A stretch of DNA of 64,000 nt from Anticarsia gemmatalis (Eukaryota > Arthropoda > Insecta > Lepidoptera > Erebidae): the NCBI RefSeq assembly GCF_050436995.1, contig NC_134745.1:3968001-4032000 (forward strand), read 5' to 3'. Shown here one piece after another: positions 46,441-58,662 of the stretch (the stretch's first letter is position 1; each line of letters opens with the position of its first letter). The position numbers were made by a program, and so were the translations under genes. The notes under the pieces are model-generated. The model saw only the letters and a program-made list of their open reading frames with translations, did no database searches and was not told where the DNA came from.

Positions 46441-48179
46441 GCATCCTTTAAAGATTACGACATATTTTTAAAACCATAATTTCTTACCTACGCATTAAGA
46501 GGCACACTTCATGCCCGGAGTGCTCTGAAATCACGTATATCCGGGTCAAACGGTGGGACATTATCAGTTCATCTCGTTACAGAAGGAAGTCAGTAGTAAC
46601 ATGACATTGTGATACACGTCTGATAAATTGATAAGCGTTATGTAAGGACGTGAATGAACGTGTTGTTACTGATGTGTTGTGAACAAAAGTTCGTAACCTC
46701 TGCCAATCCTAGACTATTTGAGTGCCTTTCCATTTCAATATTTTTTTGAGTATAGATTAATTCATAGTCTAAGCTTGAAAGTTTGTTGTCTGCTTAATAT
46801 TAATGGAATATTAACACTTTTACAAGTATGTAAACCATATTCTTAAACTGACCATTTCTATATGGGCTTACTTCGCCGTGCAACAATACTTTTCAAAACA
46901 GGATACTATTGATCTTAAAACAAAACTGTAATCTTCATTTAGCACCTCCCGTTCTTAAGACCATCTTTCACTTAAAGAATACAAAACAAAATATACTCTA
47001 ATTGTAATCTACTAGAATCGTAACAAGCGAATTGCATCTAATCACGTTTACACAAATTCCTTTCAAATCCATCGCTGCACAGCAAGTGATGTTATAAACA
47101 ACATTCGTAACTGAACCAGCGATGTATATAAAAACGGAACGTGAAATCAAAAAGTGAATTGTTAAAATTCACACAATAGTGAACAAATGAGTCGTTTCAC
47201 TCCGTGATCTGTTTACGTAATCGATTCACAAACTACAATTGTTTTTGTTTTTTGTCTAAAAGCATGATTTACCCCGATCATTGCGCAACATTTGAAACAG
47301 TTCTGAAATCGTGATCTCTTTAATATTTCGTGTTAATTATTTTGTCGTATTAAAAGATGGTGTTTCGTTACAGATGATTTTCTTTTTCTAAAGAAAGGAT
47401 AAATCACGATTTATAGTTATTTTTGTCTCTTTATTTATGTAATAAATTGTAATAATTGTAGCTTAGTGATATAATCTACGCAATTCTACAGGTGTTGACC
47501 TTTCTGCTCGATAAGCTTCCGCTTAACGTCTAAAGGAAAAATACAATCAACACTTTATCGTTGATCCAATGTAGATTAATCAGTAGAGTTGTAACCACGC
47601 ACTGCGAATTTAATAACATAACACATTTTATTAGATGAAGAGATACGCTAATTTGAAACTTTTTTTACTTTTGTTATGCGTTTCAATTCTGTAATCTAGT
47701 TCACTTTCAAGTTACTCGATTATGAAGTATTTTTTAAATGAGAAATACATCACAGACTGACCAGTATCTGTTTCCTATGTTTGATCAGCTGATCGATCTT
47801 TTTTCTTATTCCTGCCGTTCACAGTCATAGCAAGTATGTATTATTTTATCAAAGAATTTTGGTAATGGCATATGGTTTTTAAATCATTAAGAATCTTATT
47901 ACTAACCTTAACAACCTTAAGTCACAAGTCATATCAAACAGCCTTTGCATACATTTACAAATCACTCCATTTAATAAAAGGATTACACCATAACTTACCA
48001 TTGTACATCAAGACATACAAATGGTCGCTAATTATTCTCAATTTCAAACAAAATAAAGCTCTCAGTTTCGACAGTCAATCGTCTATAACGTTTGATAATA
48101 CTCCATTGTATTACCTCACACGGATTACAAATGTATATGGGAAACGTAGTTTACAAAAACACGCTTATTTATTTAACTA
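46441..48179. other. AT-rich non-coding stretch
   Basis: No gene was recognised. A 103-codon plus-strand frame at 47872-48183 is the longest non-LINE frame in the window, but its content is typical of AT-rich non-coding sequence and no domain is visible. Confidence 0.5.
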
Positions 48180-48212
48180 CTAGTTTTTGTCCGCGGCTTC
48201 GTTCATAATATT
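48180..48212 (-). mobile_element. Helitron 3'-end fragment
   Basis: On the minus strand a stretch ending GAACGAAGCCGCGGACAA leads to CTAG|T, similar to the 3' end of the second Helitron subfamily (CGAAGTCGCGGGCGGC..CTAG). The interior is not recognisable beyond about 30 bases. Confidence 0.4.
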
Positions 48213-51200
48213 TAGGACTTTTAGGACTATTCTATATTTAGATATGATTGATCCCCATCCTAACTAGGTAAGAGATTAAAAATACCAGTTAACTCTGAGC
48301 CTAAGGTTCATAGCTCCTAGACAAAACTAATCCAAAATTAGCATGGCTAGTTAAAATTAAACATAGATAATAATCATATTATATTATAATTGTGTCGTTA
48401 TATGTGAATAAATGTCTAGTCTGCCTAATTTTTATTTAGTGAACTAATTTGGATCAATGCCCGAGATTCGTTCGTTTAAAGAAATATTAGTTTCTTTGCT
48501 ATCTTTGTACAAACTTACAAACATACAGCTAGTTTCACAATAGTATGTATAAAGACTATAACAATAGACCGTTGCTACTTTAGCAATCATAGAATTGTGT
48601 ATATCTGATTCCATAAAACTGACGTAAAATCACCTTTCAAGGATGTTCAAGATTAGTCAATCATGTTTTAAGACGCATCACAGCTCAATTTTTCCCATAG
48701 GGTCCAAACACACAGCCGTTGTTTCAGGCGTTCTTTCAGCCCAAATTACTTCTGTCTCATTGGCATTCACTCAGTATAAATTTAACCATTTCAAAAGACA
48801 AAAGCTTATTATCAGTCCAAACATAGTACCAAAGAAGGTTGCTAGCGGAAACCGCACATTAATTGGGAAAATTGAGAGAGTCTATCAATAAAGCAACTGC
48901 ACAGCGCACAATCATTTCTTTATGTTTTCTTTTACCTATTCAACATGATTTTTATAGTAACTGACATATTTCTATTCAAAATAACAAATGAGATGACTAA
49001 AACTAACAATTGGGTAGTCAATACACACTTACAAGAATGCATTGCATTTTTCAATAACGCAATGAAAACAATGAAGATATACCGAATTGCGTTCCGGTTG
49101 CGTCTCACGCTCTATGGACTATTGTTCCACACTAACCAATGTAAAGTCATTTGTAATTGACACCAAAAAGTACAGATAACAAAACACTAGCTATTAATAC
49201 TTTAAGCAGCTAGGATTGTTACAAAAAGCATTTGAGTTATAACTATGCTAGGCGTGAAATCTTACTTGGAAAAACTATCATGATTTAAAACACGTATACC
49301 GTGATTTTATACGGACTATACTCTACAAAATACGATTGAATAGTATGCATAAATCGATTATCATGTGCCTAAACAGCAACTTTATTAATACCAAACACAT
49401 GAAATACCTACTTAGCTAGTTTTTACCCCTTTAATGTAACACGATTTGTATTGTATCGTGTTTTTTAGTATTTCTATTTCCAAAGGCAAAACCAATTGAA
49501 ACAACTACGACATTGTATTATGAGGTCAATTATCGAAACCGCGAAAACTACATTACAAGTTCTACGTAAGAACGAATAACATACGCTAACAAAATTATCC
49601 AATGATTTCACAATTTCTCATTATACACAAGGCTTTTTTCAAATATTTCGACACCCCATTCACACCCCTGCACACTAAGTGAACATTTTGTCATATTACA
49701 TCTAATTCTCATAACAAAAATCGTTCATGACCTTTCAATGACAATAAGTTTCACAACTACAAAAGTCACACAAGTTCAATGATCAAAATATCGTATGAGT
49801 ATATCAGTGAGGTCGCTTTTATGCATTAGATGTGAATAGCGACAAAAATACATTTTTAGATTTGAAGCAATTTGCGCTTTAACTCCTCACGCATACTATC
49901 TTTAACACACAGATATTTTTCCTTACAGCTAAAAAAGTTTAATTGGCGACACCTTTACTACGTTTATTGCCAATGACACGTCAAATTGACAACTCATTTC
50001 GCAACGCAAACAGACAATTGAATTAAAATCTGCTAAATCAGCATTCTAAAAAAGTTCAAGCCTTCGTGGTTTACGCACAAAAAGTCCATGTTGCTATTAT
50101 GATATGAGTTCTTGAACCTAATTTCGTTCGAATCCGGGGCACGAGCAACAAAGACATAGTCAATGTCGTTTCTATCACGACTAAATCCGTCATATTCGCC
50201 GTTGAATATCGATTATCGACATGTTGTGTCAATGATCTATACTGTGTACGCTTTACCGATAGCCAAGGCTACGAGTTTTATACGCTCGTAATTAGTGAAA
50301 CGTATTAATAAAAGCGAACAATGCAGGCAGACACACGCTATCCGATAGTAAAATCTATTGTACTCGAACCATTGAGCTTTGATTTGAATGCGAAATTGAT
50401 TTTCACACTCATACATTATGTTGGTAAGAGTTTCAAAACAATGTCAATGGATATAAAAAATGTAGTGTAATTTGTCAAACCCTATTGCACATGTCTGATG
50501 AATGCTACGTGCAACATCCTTTATTTTATCTCTTGATTTAAGAAGTTTCCTAATCATAAACACCTAAGTACCTACTTTGCATACACTGCTTGTGTGACCT
50601 AGAAATGTGCTTATAGAATATTATAAATCCGAAATCCTTTATGAAGCAGTAGAAATGTCATATCGGAATTTTTTGACAACTATCATAGAGCTCGTTTAAA
50701 GGCTGAATAAAAGGGAGGTCGTCCTTGACTAGATGCTTTCAGAAAAATAAATTAACTTAACTGATTAATTGTTCCATAATTAATAAGTAGGTAGGCAATA
50801 CACATCATTCATCACACAAATACATGATTTACAACAAACCTTTGTAAATCGCCCTTGAGAAAGATAAGTAAAAAGAATTCACTCGACCAGCAAAGAACAA
50901 AAGGTCGTAGAACAATTGTTACACGCATTCCAAGCATAATTTGTTCTGAAACCCAACAATTAAATATGTATCACGTAACGATTGACACACGAACAGTGCA
51001 AGGTTGAAACGAACACTATGACCTTTGTAGATAGTAGTATTTGATTAACCATATTAATTAACACCCACTAACACGACTGTGTACAATTAAAGCACGGATC
51101 AGACATGCGAACTTTTAATCACAGGTTATTAAAAAAACAAATGTCATTTGGTTACTTTATCCTGTGTATTCTATTCCTGAATACAGAGTTTAGCAAAGTT

Positions 51201-52040
51201 ATATTGAAATTCTAAAAATGCCAATCTATCAATCAATACTTGTCAGGCTCCGATATCAAAAGAAAATATAAAGATTTATAACAAACCGAAGTTAACATAA
51301 GTTAAAAAGATGTAGAGCAGGAAATTAAAAGAACATTTATCAACATATTTTAATGTATTTATATGCTAACAAAACAAAGCGTATTTTTGTAAGTACCTTA
51401 ATTTACAATGAACAGATAATTACGGTAAACTACTTAAAAAGACGCGCGTCTGTACGCAACGGAATTCACAGCTATTTACGCGTCGGTATTCGCGCAAGAA
51501 TACGCACGCATACGACCGCGGCCTCACCGTTCATTAATCAAATTAAATAACAGTTTAATCCTAGGCTTGTACATGTTTTGTTTGTATGACAAATGATACG
51601 TTATAATTACAGACCTAGGTACAGTCTAATTATGCACACAAATAACTCAGTTAATTTCACACGTAATATTAAATCCGATTAATTTATTAGTTAGCAAATG
51701 TGTTACAGTTTTATATAACAAGGAATATAAAAACTTGATTGTGTAATTATTCCTGCACTAATAAAGACGTGTTTTTAGCAATTTTGTTGTCTCTTTTTTG
51801 TCTTGCACAAATAGACAGAGACGGTATTATTTTCATTATTCTATATAGTAGTGACTAATTCCAAATTTTTCAAAGAACATATTTCGATCAATATTTCATG
51901 AGGAATATGGTTGGTATGCGTTTTAATGGTGAAGTATATAGTTAGTAGTTAGTGTCTTGACAGCATTATTACTTGGTTGAATATTTAAGTTCATAATTCA
52001 TATGATTTATGAAAGGAAATAATATATAATGTTGTTAATC
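48213..52040. other. AT-rich non-coding stretch
   Basis: No supported gene or element. A CpG-richer patch at about 51440-51530 (GACGCGCGTCTGTACGCAAC) stands out, but it has no promoter or coding feature that I can defend. Confidence 0.5.
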
Positions 52041-52200
52041 AGTAAGCGAGTGGCGCTTGGTCGATCGAATAATTATGGGTCAGGGTTTCGAAGCTCGTAG
52101 GCGCTTGAACAATGTAAATCATTTGGTGTCCGAAATGAGATTGGTTTTATAGTGCGGCCTACGCCTCGGGTGTAATGTAGCCGATATCTATATCTCGGAA
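52041..52200 (+). mobile_element. tRNA-derived SINE, diverged
   Basis: The head has AGCGAGTGGCGCTTGGTCGA (A-box region) and GGGTTTCGAAGCTCG (B-box region, about 52084-52098). The body has GGCCTACGCCTCGGGTGTAA then TGTAGCCGATA, words I associate with another lepidopteran SINE family. It cannot form a tRNA. Ends are approximate and no target duplication was found. Confidence 0.55.
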
Positions 52201-53280
52201 CATAACTAAATGGTTATAATCTCACTGTGTGTAGCTTTTAATTTGGACTGTAAATTAGCTTAGACAATAAGTAATGAACATATTACTTGACTGTTTTAAC
52301 ATCTCACTTCGGTCAAGTCCGGATTGTTAAACTAAAGAAAGGATTTCGAACTGTTAAATCGCTCTATCTGATGGTTCTTTGTACCACGTCATATAAACGA
52401 ATAGAGATTGTAGTCCAAAATTATTTTTATCTGATTTAAACATCCAATGGTTTTTTTAACACGCCTACTACAATTTTAAATATTTCTAGCAGATTGTAGT
52501 AAGATAAAAAAAATACTCTGATCTACAAAAAATTGGACTAAAAATAACTTAAATACATAAATGATTTACATATTAAAGTCAATATTTTAACAATAAAACT
52601 GTGACGAACAAGTTATTAGATCATTAACATAATTTATGTATATGTATTATTTCGTAATCGACTGCAAATCAGGTATTTAATATATAGACACAAGTATAAT
52701 AAAAATAACCGGTTGGACTTAAGTAGGCTAAATACTTTTGACATATATTTATTGAAAATAAACATGTTAATGATTTAAATATTAAAGTTACTAAGGCAAA
52801 ACATTAATTTATGTGGGAAAGCACTTTTATAAAAAATAAAAGTTTTTTAGTGTTCTAAGGTTTCAAAAAATCTCCATGTTTCAGTTATCCATATTTCGCT
52901 CTTTTCCTAAGAAAAATAAACTAAAAAATTGGTCTAAGTGATTAAAAAAAAAAATATATATGTACCATAGACTAAACACCTGAAGATTTTCAGGTATTCA
53001 GGAAGAATTATCTAATCAAAAACTAAATATTAAAATTACACACAATTCTGCCGAAAATTTCTTTGACTTAAATTCTCACCCACCCCAGTCAAAATATTAT
53101 CAATCTGCTGAAATTATTTCCAATTTTTTTGCCACAAATACATATAAAATAAAATCACGATATGGTGACCTTGGTGGTACGAACCATAGTTGTTACCCAA
53201 GAGTGAAAGGAGTAGTTGTGCAACCCGCCTTATCAGAGAACTATTTCACCGTACACCGGAATCAGGTGACCGACTGGCAA
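52201..53280. other. Very AT-rich non-coding stretch
   Basis: No gene or element was recognised up to the direct repeat at 53281. Confidence 0.5.
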
Positions 53281-53370
53281 ACATTGCAGGTTGCAAATGA
53301 TAACAGGTCCATGTAATTATAATTATCTGTAACACTTGTTATGTATTTTGTAAGGTTATGTAACAATATT
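53281..53370 (+). repeat. Direct repeat, copy 1
   Basis: About 90 bp starting ACATTGCAGGTTGCAAAT recur 540 bp downstream at 53821-53910 with roughly ten substitutions and no indels. The spacer contains a MITE. The family is unknown. Confidence 0.85.
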
Positions 53371-53626
53371 TGTGCATGTATTTTTATAGCATAACGCCTG
53401 TCATACGGTCGTATTCAAAGTTGAAGGAGAGGTGTAGGAAATTTAACACACCTTGAGCCACGTACAATGTTAATCCCTGCATGAAACTATAGGGAGCGAG
53501 TATATTGCTGTGTATAGGGCACGTTACCAAACTGCGGGAATCGAAAACTTTCTAAAAAAACTTTTTTAATACTAAATAAGGAAAAATGCCTGACCCGAGA
53601 ATCTAACCGGACATATTCTGTTTAAT

Positions 53627-53776
53627 CTATACTATCGAGTATCGAGAGTTTGACACTTAGAATGTACTGCCGAATTAGTTACTACGACGCCCGTTAGAGG
53701 CGCTGATTAGATTTTCATACAAAATTTCTCGATGACAAGCCAGTTATCGGTAGTCGATAGTAGCAGAGAATCGAGC
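53627..53776 (-). mobile_element. TA-flanked MITE, one end truncated
   Basis: In reverse orientation this copy shows the family core (CGTTAGAGGCGCTGATTAGA, CATACAAAATTTCTCGATGA) and an intact end, GGTAGTCGATAGTAGCAGAG then AATCGAGC, followed by TA. The other end lacks the outer inverted repeat. Confidence 0.7.
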
Positions 53777-53820
53777 TACAAATGTAGCATACACTAACCA
53801 AACAAACTACAGAGGCAGTA

Positions 53821-53910
53821 ACATTGCAACTTGCAAATAATAACAGGTTTATGTAATTATAAATATCTGTAACACTTCTTATGTATTTTGTAAGGTTATA
53901 TAACATTATG
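53821..53910 (+). repeat. Direct repeat, copy 2
   Basis: This is the partner of 53281-53370, offset by exactly 540 bp. Homology fades after TAACATTAT. Confidence 0.85.
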
Positions 53911-54187
53911 TTATAATTATTATACTTGTGTATTTGTAATTTAAATTGAAGAAGGATTTTGAGTGCGATTAACTGTGACAGGATTACACCGGATTATTGT
54001 CAAGTTTCTTAATTGGTAACTTGAGATATACTTATGCAAAACGTCACTCAATTTTGAGTATATGTTACATTTACATTTCAAAGGACTTATGAGGATATCC
54101 TCATAAAAGCGACAGAACTTAAACTTTTAAAGTGTCACTTAATGGTGAGTGCTGGCATGTTAAGATGGTTCGTGAATTTTAATTTCC
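53911..54187. other. AT-rich non-coding stretch
   Basis: No gene or element was recognised. Confidence 0.5.
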
Positions 54188-54290
54188 TTTTTTTAACCCA
54201 TTTCTGTCCCACGGGCAACGATCTCCTCCCAAATGAGGGCGGGATTAGGCGTAGATCCACCACACTGGCCCGTGCGGGTTGGGAACATGC
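54188..54290 (-). mobile_element. 5'-truncated retroelement, same family as 18335 and 33257
   Basis: On the minus strand it reads GGCCAGTGTGGTGGATCTAC, GCCTAATCCCGCCCTCAT and GGGAGGAGATCGTTGCCCGT, ending GGGTTAAAAAAA. No clear target duplication was found, so the boundaries are approximate. Confidence 0.75.
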
Positions 54291-55113
54291 CCTTGTTTGC
54301 ATGCCCTTAATAAATGTATTTAACAATGTATTTTATGTATGTATTTTAGACATGCAATGTTCATCACGATTTTTTCTTTTACCGTTAGAGTATGTCATAC
54401 AAGTATGCCTAAACCTCCGAATATAACAGGCGTGATAATATGTATGTCAACACTACCTTTGAAAACAATTAACCACCTACTCATAAATAAGCATAATATT
54501 ATAAAGTTCTCAAACACTGAAATTAACTACTAAAGTACTAAAACGGAAAATTATTTTGTGGCATAAATGTCAATAGGCATAAACGTGTTAATACCTTTCC
54601 CACACAATAAAGCTAGACTGTCGGTGTCAATTGGCATAGTACCTAACTATAAATTATTTGCCACAAAGGCATTGACTGTCAGACTAATGCCTGACACTTG
54701 CATAGATGTTAATACGCAGGTGTGGCGTGTAGAATAATGTGAGGAATATTTAACCAAAGATCAGGACGGCTATTCTATGTGCTTATACTATAAATGTGAC
54801 TACTCTAGTTTATTTTGTTGTTTATAAGTATGTTAAATTAAATGTGTGTTTATGTAATACCGCAGTCTTTTATAGTGTTGATAGATCTAGAAATATGTAT
54901 TTGATTGAAATATCTGCTTAAGCACAAAATATTTTGTAAATAATTTCAACTTCTATATACACACAGATGACCTTATAATATATTAGCTCTGAATATGAAA
55001 AAAGCTAGCCAAGAAGCGATGTCTTGCCGCTTCCATTATTAATAATAAACAATTTTGTATAAAAAAATGATCGGTGTCCACAACTCATAGAAACTAATAT
55101 TTCTTTAAGTAAT
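54291..55113. other. AT-rich non-coding stretch
   Basis: No gene or element was recognised. Confidence 0.5.
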
Positions 55114-55414
55114 TTAACAGGTTCCCTGTCCCCATACAATCCACTTTTTTCTATCGTATATGTCCCACTCTTTTTTTGTAGTAAATTGTTAAATAATTTG
55201 ATAAATCACTGTGGTTTTATTTGATTTGCTAATCAAGAGGATGTACTCCATACGTCCCAATACTAAAAATGTGCATTAACCTGCTACGTCCATTTAAAAA
55301 AGGGGCATTAAGTTGGCTCTAAATTTGATCATATGTGATTCATGAACGTACAATCCTTGTTACAAAATATGTCCCATGAATCACATATGATTCATGGGAC
55401 AGGGAACCTGTTAA
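55114..55414. mobile_element. piggyBac-type MITE with TTAA target duplication
   Basis: TTAA at 55114-55117 and 55411-55414 flank a 293-bp element (55118-55410). Its ends are inverted repeats: CAGGTTCCCTGTCCC on the left and GGGACAGGGAACCTG on the right. TTAA target duplication is the hallmark of piggyBac transposons. An internal palindrome lies against the right end, with 13-bp arms GTCCCATGAATCA (55371-55383) and TGATTCATGGGAC (55388-55400). There is no coding capacity, so mobilisation would need a transposase in trans. Confidence 0.88.
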
Positions 55415-57163
55415 AATGGTAAAGGCTCGCTAAAAATCGGATTATACGTAAAAACCACGGACATTTCACCGAACCAATAAAAACTGTTATAAAACAAGAG
55501 ATAACTTTGTATCAGTATACAAACCACCTGCTCCAATCTCATTGAGTAGCTCACAGTAATGACGTAAACACTATCGCTCCACATCGTAATAGAAAGGCTC
55601 CTCTAATAGGCATTGTACAGCTATTAGTCAGCTATACAACTCTACAACTGTGTAATTGTGATCTTATAAAATATTCAGTGTGCCTTGACAATCCATTTGT
55701 TGCGATTTGCGAAACTTGATGTTAGGTCTGAGCCACATGGGAGTTTAATTTTTTAGTAGTGGTTCCGGCAGACTTTTACAGCGTTACATGTTTACTGTAC
55801 CATACTTATTCGGCTTGTATTTGAAATATAGTTTCCTGTTGAGTAATCAAAAAAGGTATTTTGGAGCCCACTGGGGAAAGTAAAGGATATTGTATTAATG
55901 TATTACTTCTCAGTTCAATTCTGATTATTAATTCAGAAAGGTATAAACGTATCTATGAATATCTTCTTTCAGGTAATCAATGTGTGATTTCGTATGTTCA
56001 AACTATTAAACAAACCATTAAATAGTGCATCTTTACCATTTTTCAACACTACACATCAGATAGACCGTAAATAGTTCAAAAAGTCAATATCTCTCAAAAT
56101 TCCTTCTAGAATGGCAACGGTATGGCTCGATCCTAAGAATACAAATAAAGTCGTACTAGATTTTATTGAAGGTGGACACGGATCAATTATGTGAGGAAGT
56201 AAAGCGAGAAATTACTATTTCTGTGTAACCTTTCCATTTGTCATTCGAATACTGTTATTTGAGACTATAAAAAGGCTAGTGGCTTAAAGATTAAAGGCAA
56301 ATTCTATTCAAAACGTTGAAATCCACAAGATTGATTCAAGTGTTTTTGCTGAAATCAGTCGTGGCTGAGACTTTTACAAACATACAAATATAAATATAAA
56401 TAACAAATGAAGTCTTACATAATAATAAAAAATAGGGATTATGAGTAATTGTAAACCACACAAAAAAGTTCTATGCAAGGAATTTTTACAGCTATAATAA
56501 TATAAAAAATGAATAAAAACTATCTTAGCCATTGATTGTGGCACTTATCAAAGAAATAGGCAAAATAAACAAAAACTAAAGAATAAATAAAAATTTCAGA
56601 AATGTAAAAAAAATCGTTTTTGCCACGTCTATCGGAACCACTTGTTTTAACCTGGCCTTAATCGATCAAATCTCAATAGATCACGGTCTCAACCAGACAT
56701 CTCATTAACTAATGCATAACATGTAATAATGCGTTTGATACATTATTGAACGCACAATAGAAAGTAATAGTATCATCTTACTCGTAACAATGTATATAAA
56801 TCATCGAAATAAGCCTAAATTACATTATTAACTAACATCACGATCGTTATGTAAAGTTGTGTTACTTTGTAAAATCATGTGAGTTGGGATTTATAGAGGG
56901 AGATAAAGTTCGTATATGTTTTGAAGACGGATAGAAATGTTAATAATATTAAACCGCTTTAAAATTTTAACACTCATGACAGTCTCTACAATTTTTAAAT
57001 CTACCATTAGCTCGGAAAAGGCGGATTAAGTACATAATATAATATACACCCGTGTTTCGTTTATTCAGTAGTAATATTTAGTACGATTGGATTATTTGAT
57101 ATTATTAGATACCTTTTCGGAATTTTGGTTAGGTACCTAATTTTGTTTATGAAACCTCTACAG
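55415..57163. other. AT-rich non-coding stretch
   Basis: No gene or element was recognised. Confidence 0.55.
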
Positions 57164-57345
57164 TACCTCGATTGTCTACCACTATCGACTACCGGCAACC
57201 GAACTGTCATCGAGAAATTTTGTATGAAAATTAGATCAGCGCCTCTGACGGGTGTCGTAGGAAACATTTTGGCAGTACATTCTAAATGTCAAATGTCGAT
57301 AGCTAGCCGGTTGTCGGTAGTCGATAGTGGTACAGAATCGAGGTA
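57164..57345 (+). mobile_element. TA-flanked MITE with complete inverted ends
   Basis: TA (57164-57165 and 57344-57345) flanks a 178-bp element. Its left end, CCTCGATTGTCTACCACTAT then CGACTACCGGCAACCG, is mirrored by CGGTTGTCGGTAGTCGATAG then TGGTACAGAATCGAGG on the right, giving inverted repeats of about 36 bp with few mismatches. The core has AGATCAGCGCCTCTGACGGG and CATTCTAAATGTCAA. This is the best-preserved member of the family in the window. The TA target suggests a Tc1/mariner-type transposase. Non-coding. Confidence 0.88.
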
Positions 57346-58484
57346 CAGGAGTAATATCCGCTAACTTCAACTACGGATACGACACTAGCATCCGTAGTTA
57401 AAACTGCTAAAAGGCTACATTATCGTGAAAATAATTGGACAAGTGCGTGTCAGCACTATCAATGAACGAAGCACGGTAATTACCTACTATCAGGGAACAC
57501 TTGCCCACTTTGTTTTTACTAGTTCCGTGCCAACATCATTTCAAGTCAGTTGGCTACCCATTAACCAATATTGATTGCGATATAAAGAACGACAGTCATT
57601 TCTTTACTGTCACTTAAGTATTTTCAACAATATTTCACTACAGTGGTACAATTTCCTACTAAGTACTATTGAATAGCAAGTTTTTGATATTACTTGAATA
57701 AAGTCGTTTTCCTTGTGTCTGGATATAGCAGCAAACCTGTGAGAAAAACAAAATAAAAACAAGAGACTTAGCAGAGGAGTGTAAGCGACGGAACGCACGG
57801 ACGGGACGTTGCTACGCATCCATTACCCACCCTCCTCTCCGAAGACATACATGCTCATATATTCAGACACTAAAGTTATTCGGCGAGAATTTCACGCTTT
57901 AGGCGCATTTTTTTACTATAAATTTCTTACTACTCGCTAGTGGAAAATATACGAAATCGTACTCAAATTTCAAAACCGATCAGAATTAAATTCCTTTTCG
58001 CCGTCCGTTAAAAAAATACCTTTTATTGTCACGGAAGACATATTGTCATCTCTGTAATGTGGCAAGGGCTATACGTGATCAATTAAGTTATTTAATTAAC
58101 AACCAATATACGGGAAGTGAGAGTACGGGCGTTAATGGCGCACGTGATTTTTTGTTGATTTTTTGTATCCTTGATAGTGTCATAAAGTCCTTATTTACGA
58201 GTTTTATGGGCCAGTTTTATGGTTTTGTCGCCAAGACATTCGTATAGTGGTTGCCTATATGTCAACACTATTTTACAGTGGTTAAAGATATAAGGAGCTG
58301 TGAACTGGCGAAGAGCAGGCAACGTTTTAGACAACTAATAAAGAACTTATTCCGAGTAGGTATATTGATCTACCTTAATTGTACGAACACAACTGTTTTT
58401 AAACTCAATTTGATTTTAAGTTTACACCTTCTTTTCTACAGCATGTTTTAACTCTTAATTAAAATTTCAATTGCGATAGCAGTA
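57346..58484. other. Non-coding stretch with a GC-richer patch
   Basis: A GC-richer patch at about 57775-57840 (GCGACGGAACGCACGGACGG and GGGACGTTGCTACGCATCC) is unlike its surroundings and may be part of an unnamed repeat. No gene is supported. Confidence 0.45.
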
Positions 58485-58662
58485 GCTCGATTCTCTACCA
58501 CTATCTACTACAGACAACCTGCTAAATATCCAGAAATTTTGCACAAGAATCTGATCAGCGCCTCTAACGGTCTCCGGAGAAACTATTTTGTCAGTACATT
58601 TTAAATGTCAAAGTCTCGATACTCGACAGTACTCACAGTACCGACTGTTGAGAATTGCACTA
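58483..58662 (+). mobile_element. TA-flanked MITE, near-complete
   Basis: TA at 58483-58484 and 58661-58662 flank a 176-bp element that starts GCTCGATTCTCTACCACTAT and ends CTGTTGAGAATTGCAC. The core (CTGATCAGCGCCTCTAACGG, CATTTTAAATGTCAAAGTCT) matches 57164-57345 closely. Right-end inverted repeat homology is weaker. Confidence 0.82.

Noticed and set aside
47872..48183. 103-codon plus-strand frame
   Set aside because: Composition is that of AT-rich non-coding DNA, there is no domain, signal or splice context, and frames of this size are expected by chance in 64 kb.
51353..51550. Plus-strand frame in a CpG-richer patch
   Set aside because: No recognisable domain, no acceptor or donor that fits, and arginine/threonine bias explained by CG-rich words.
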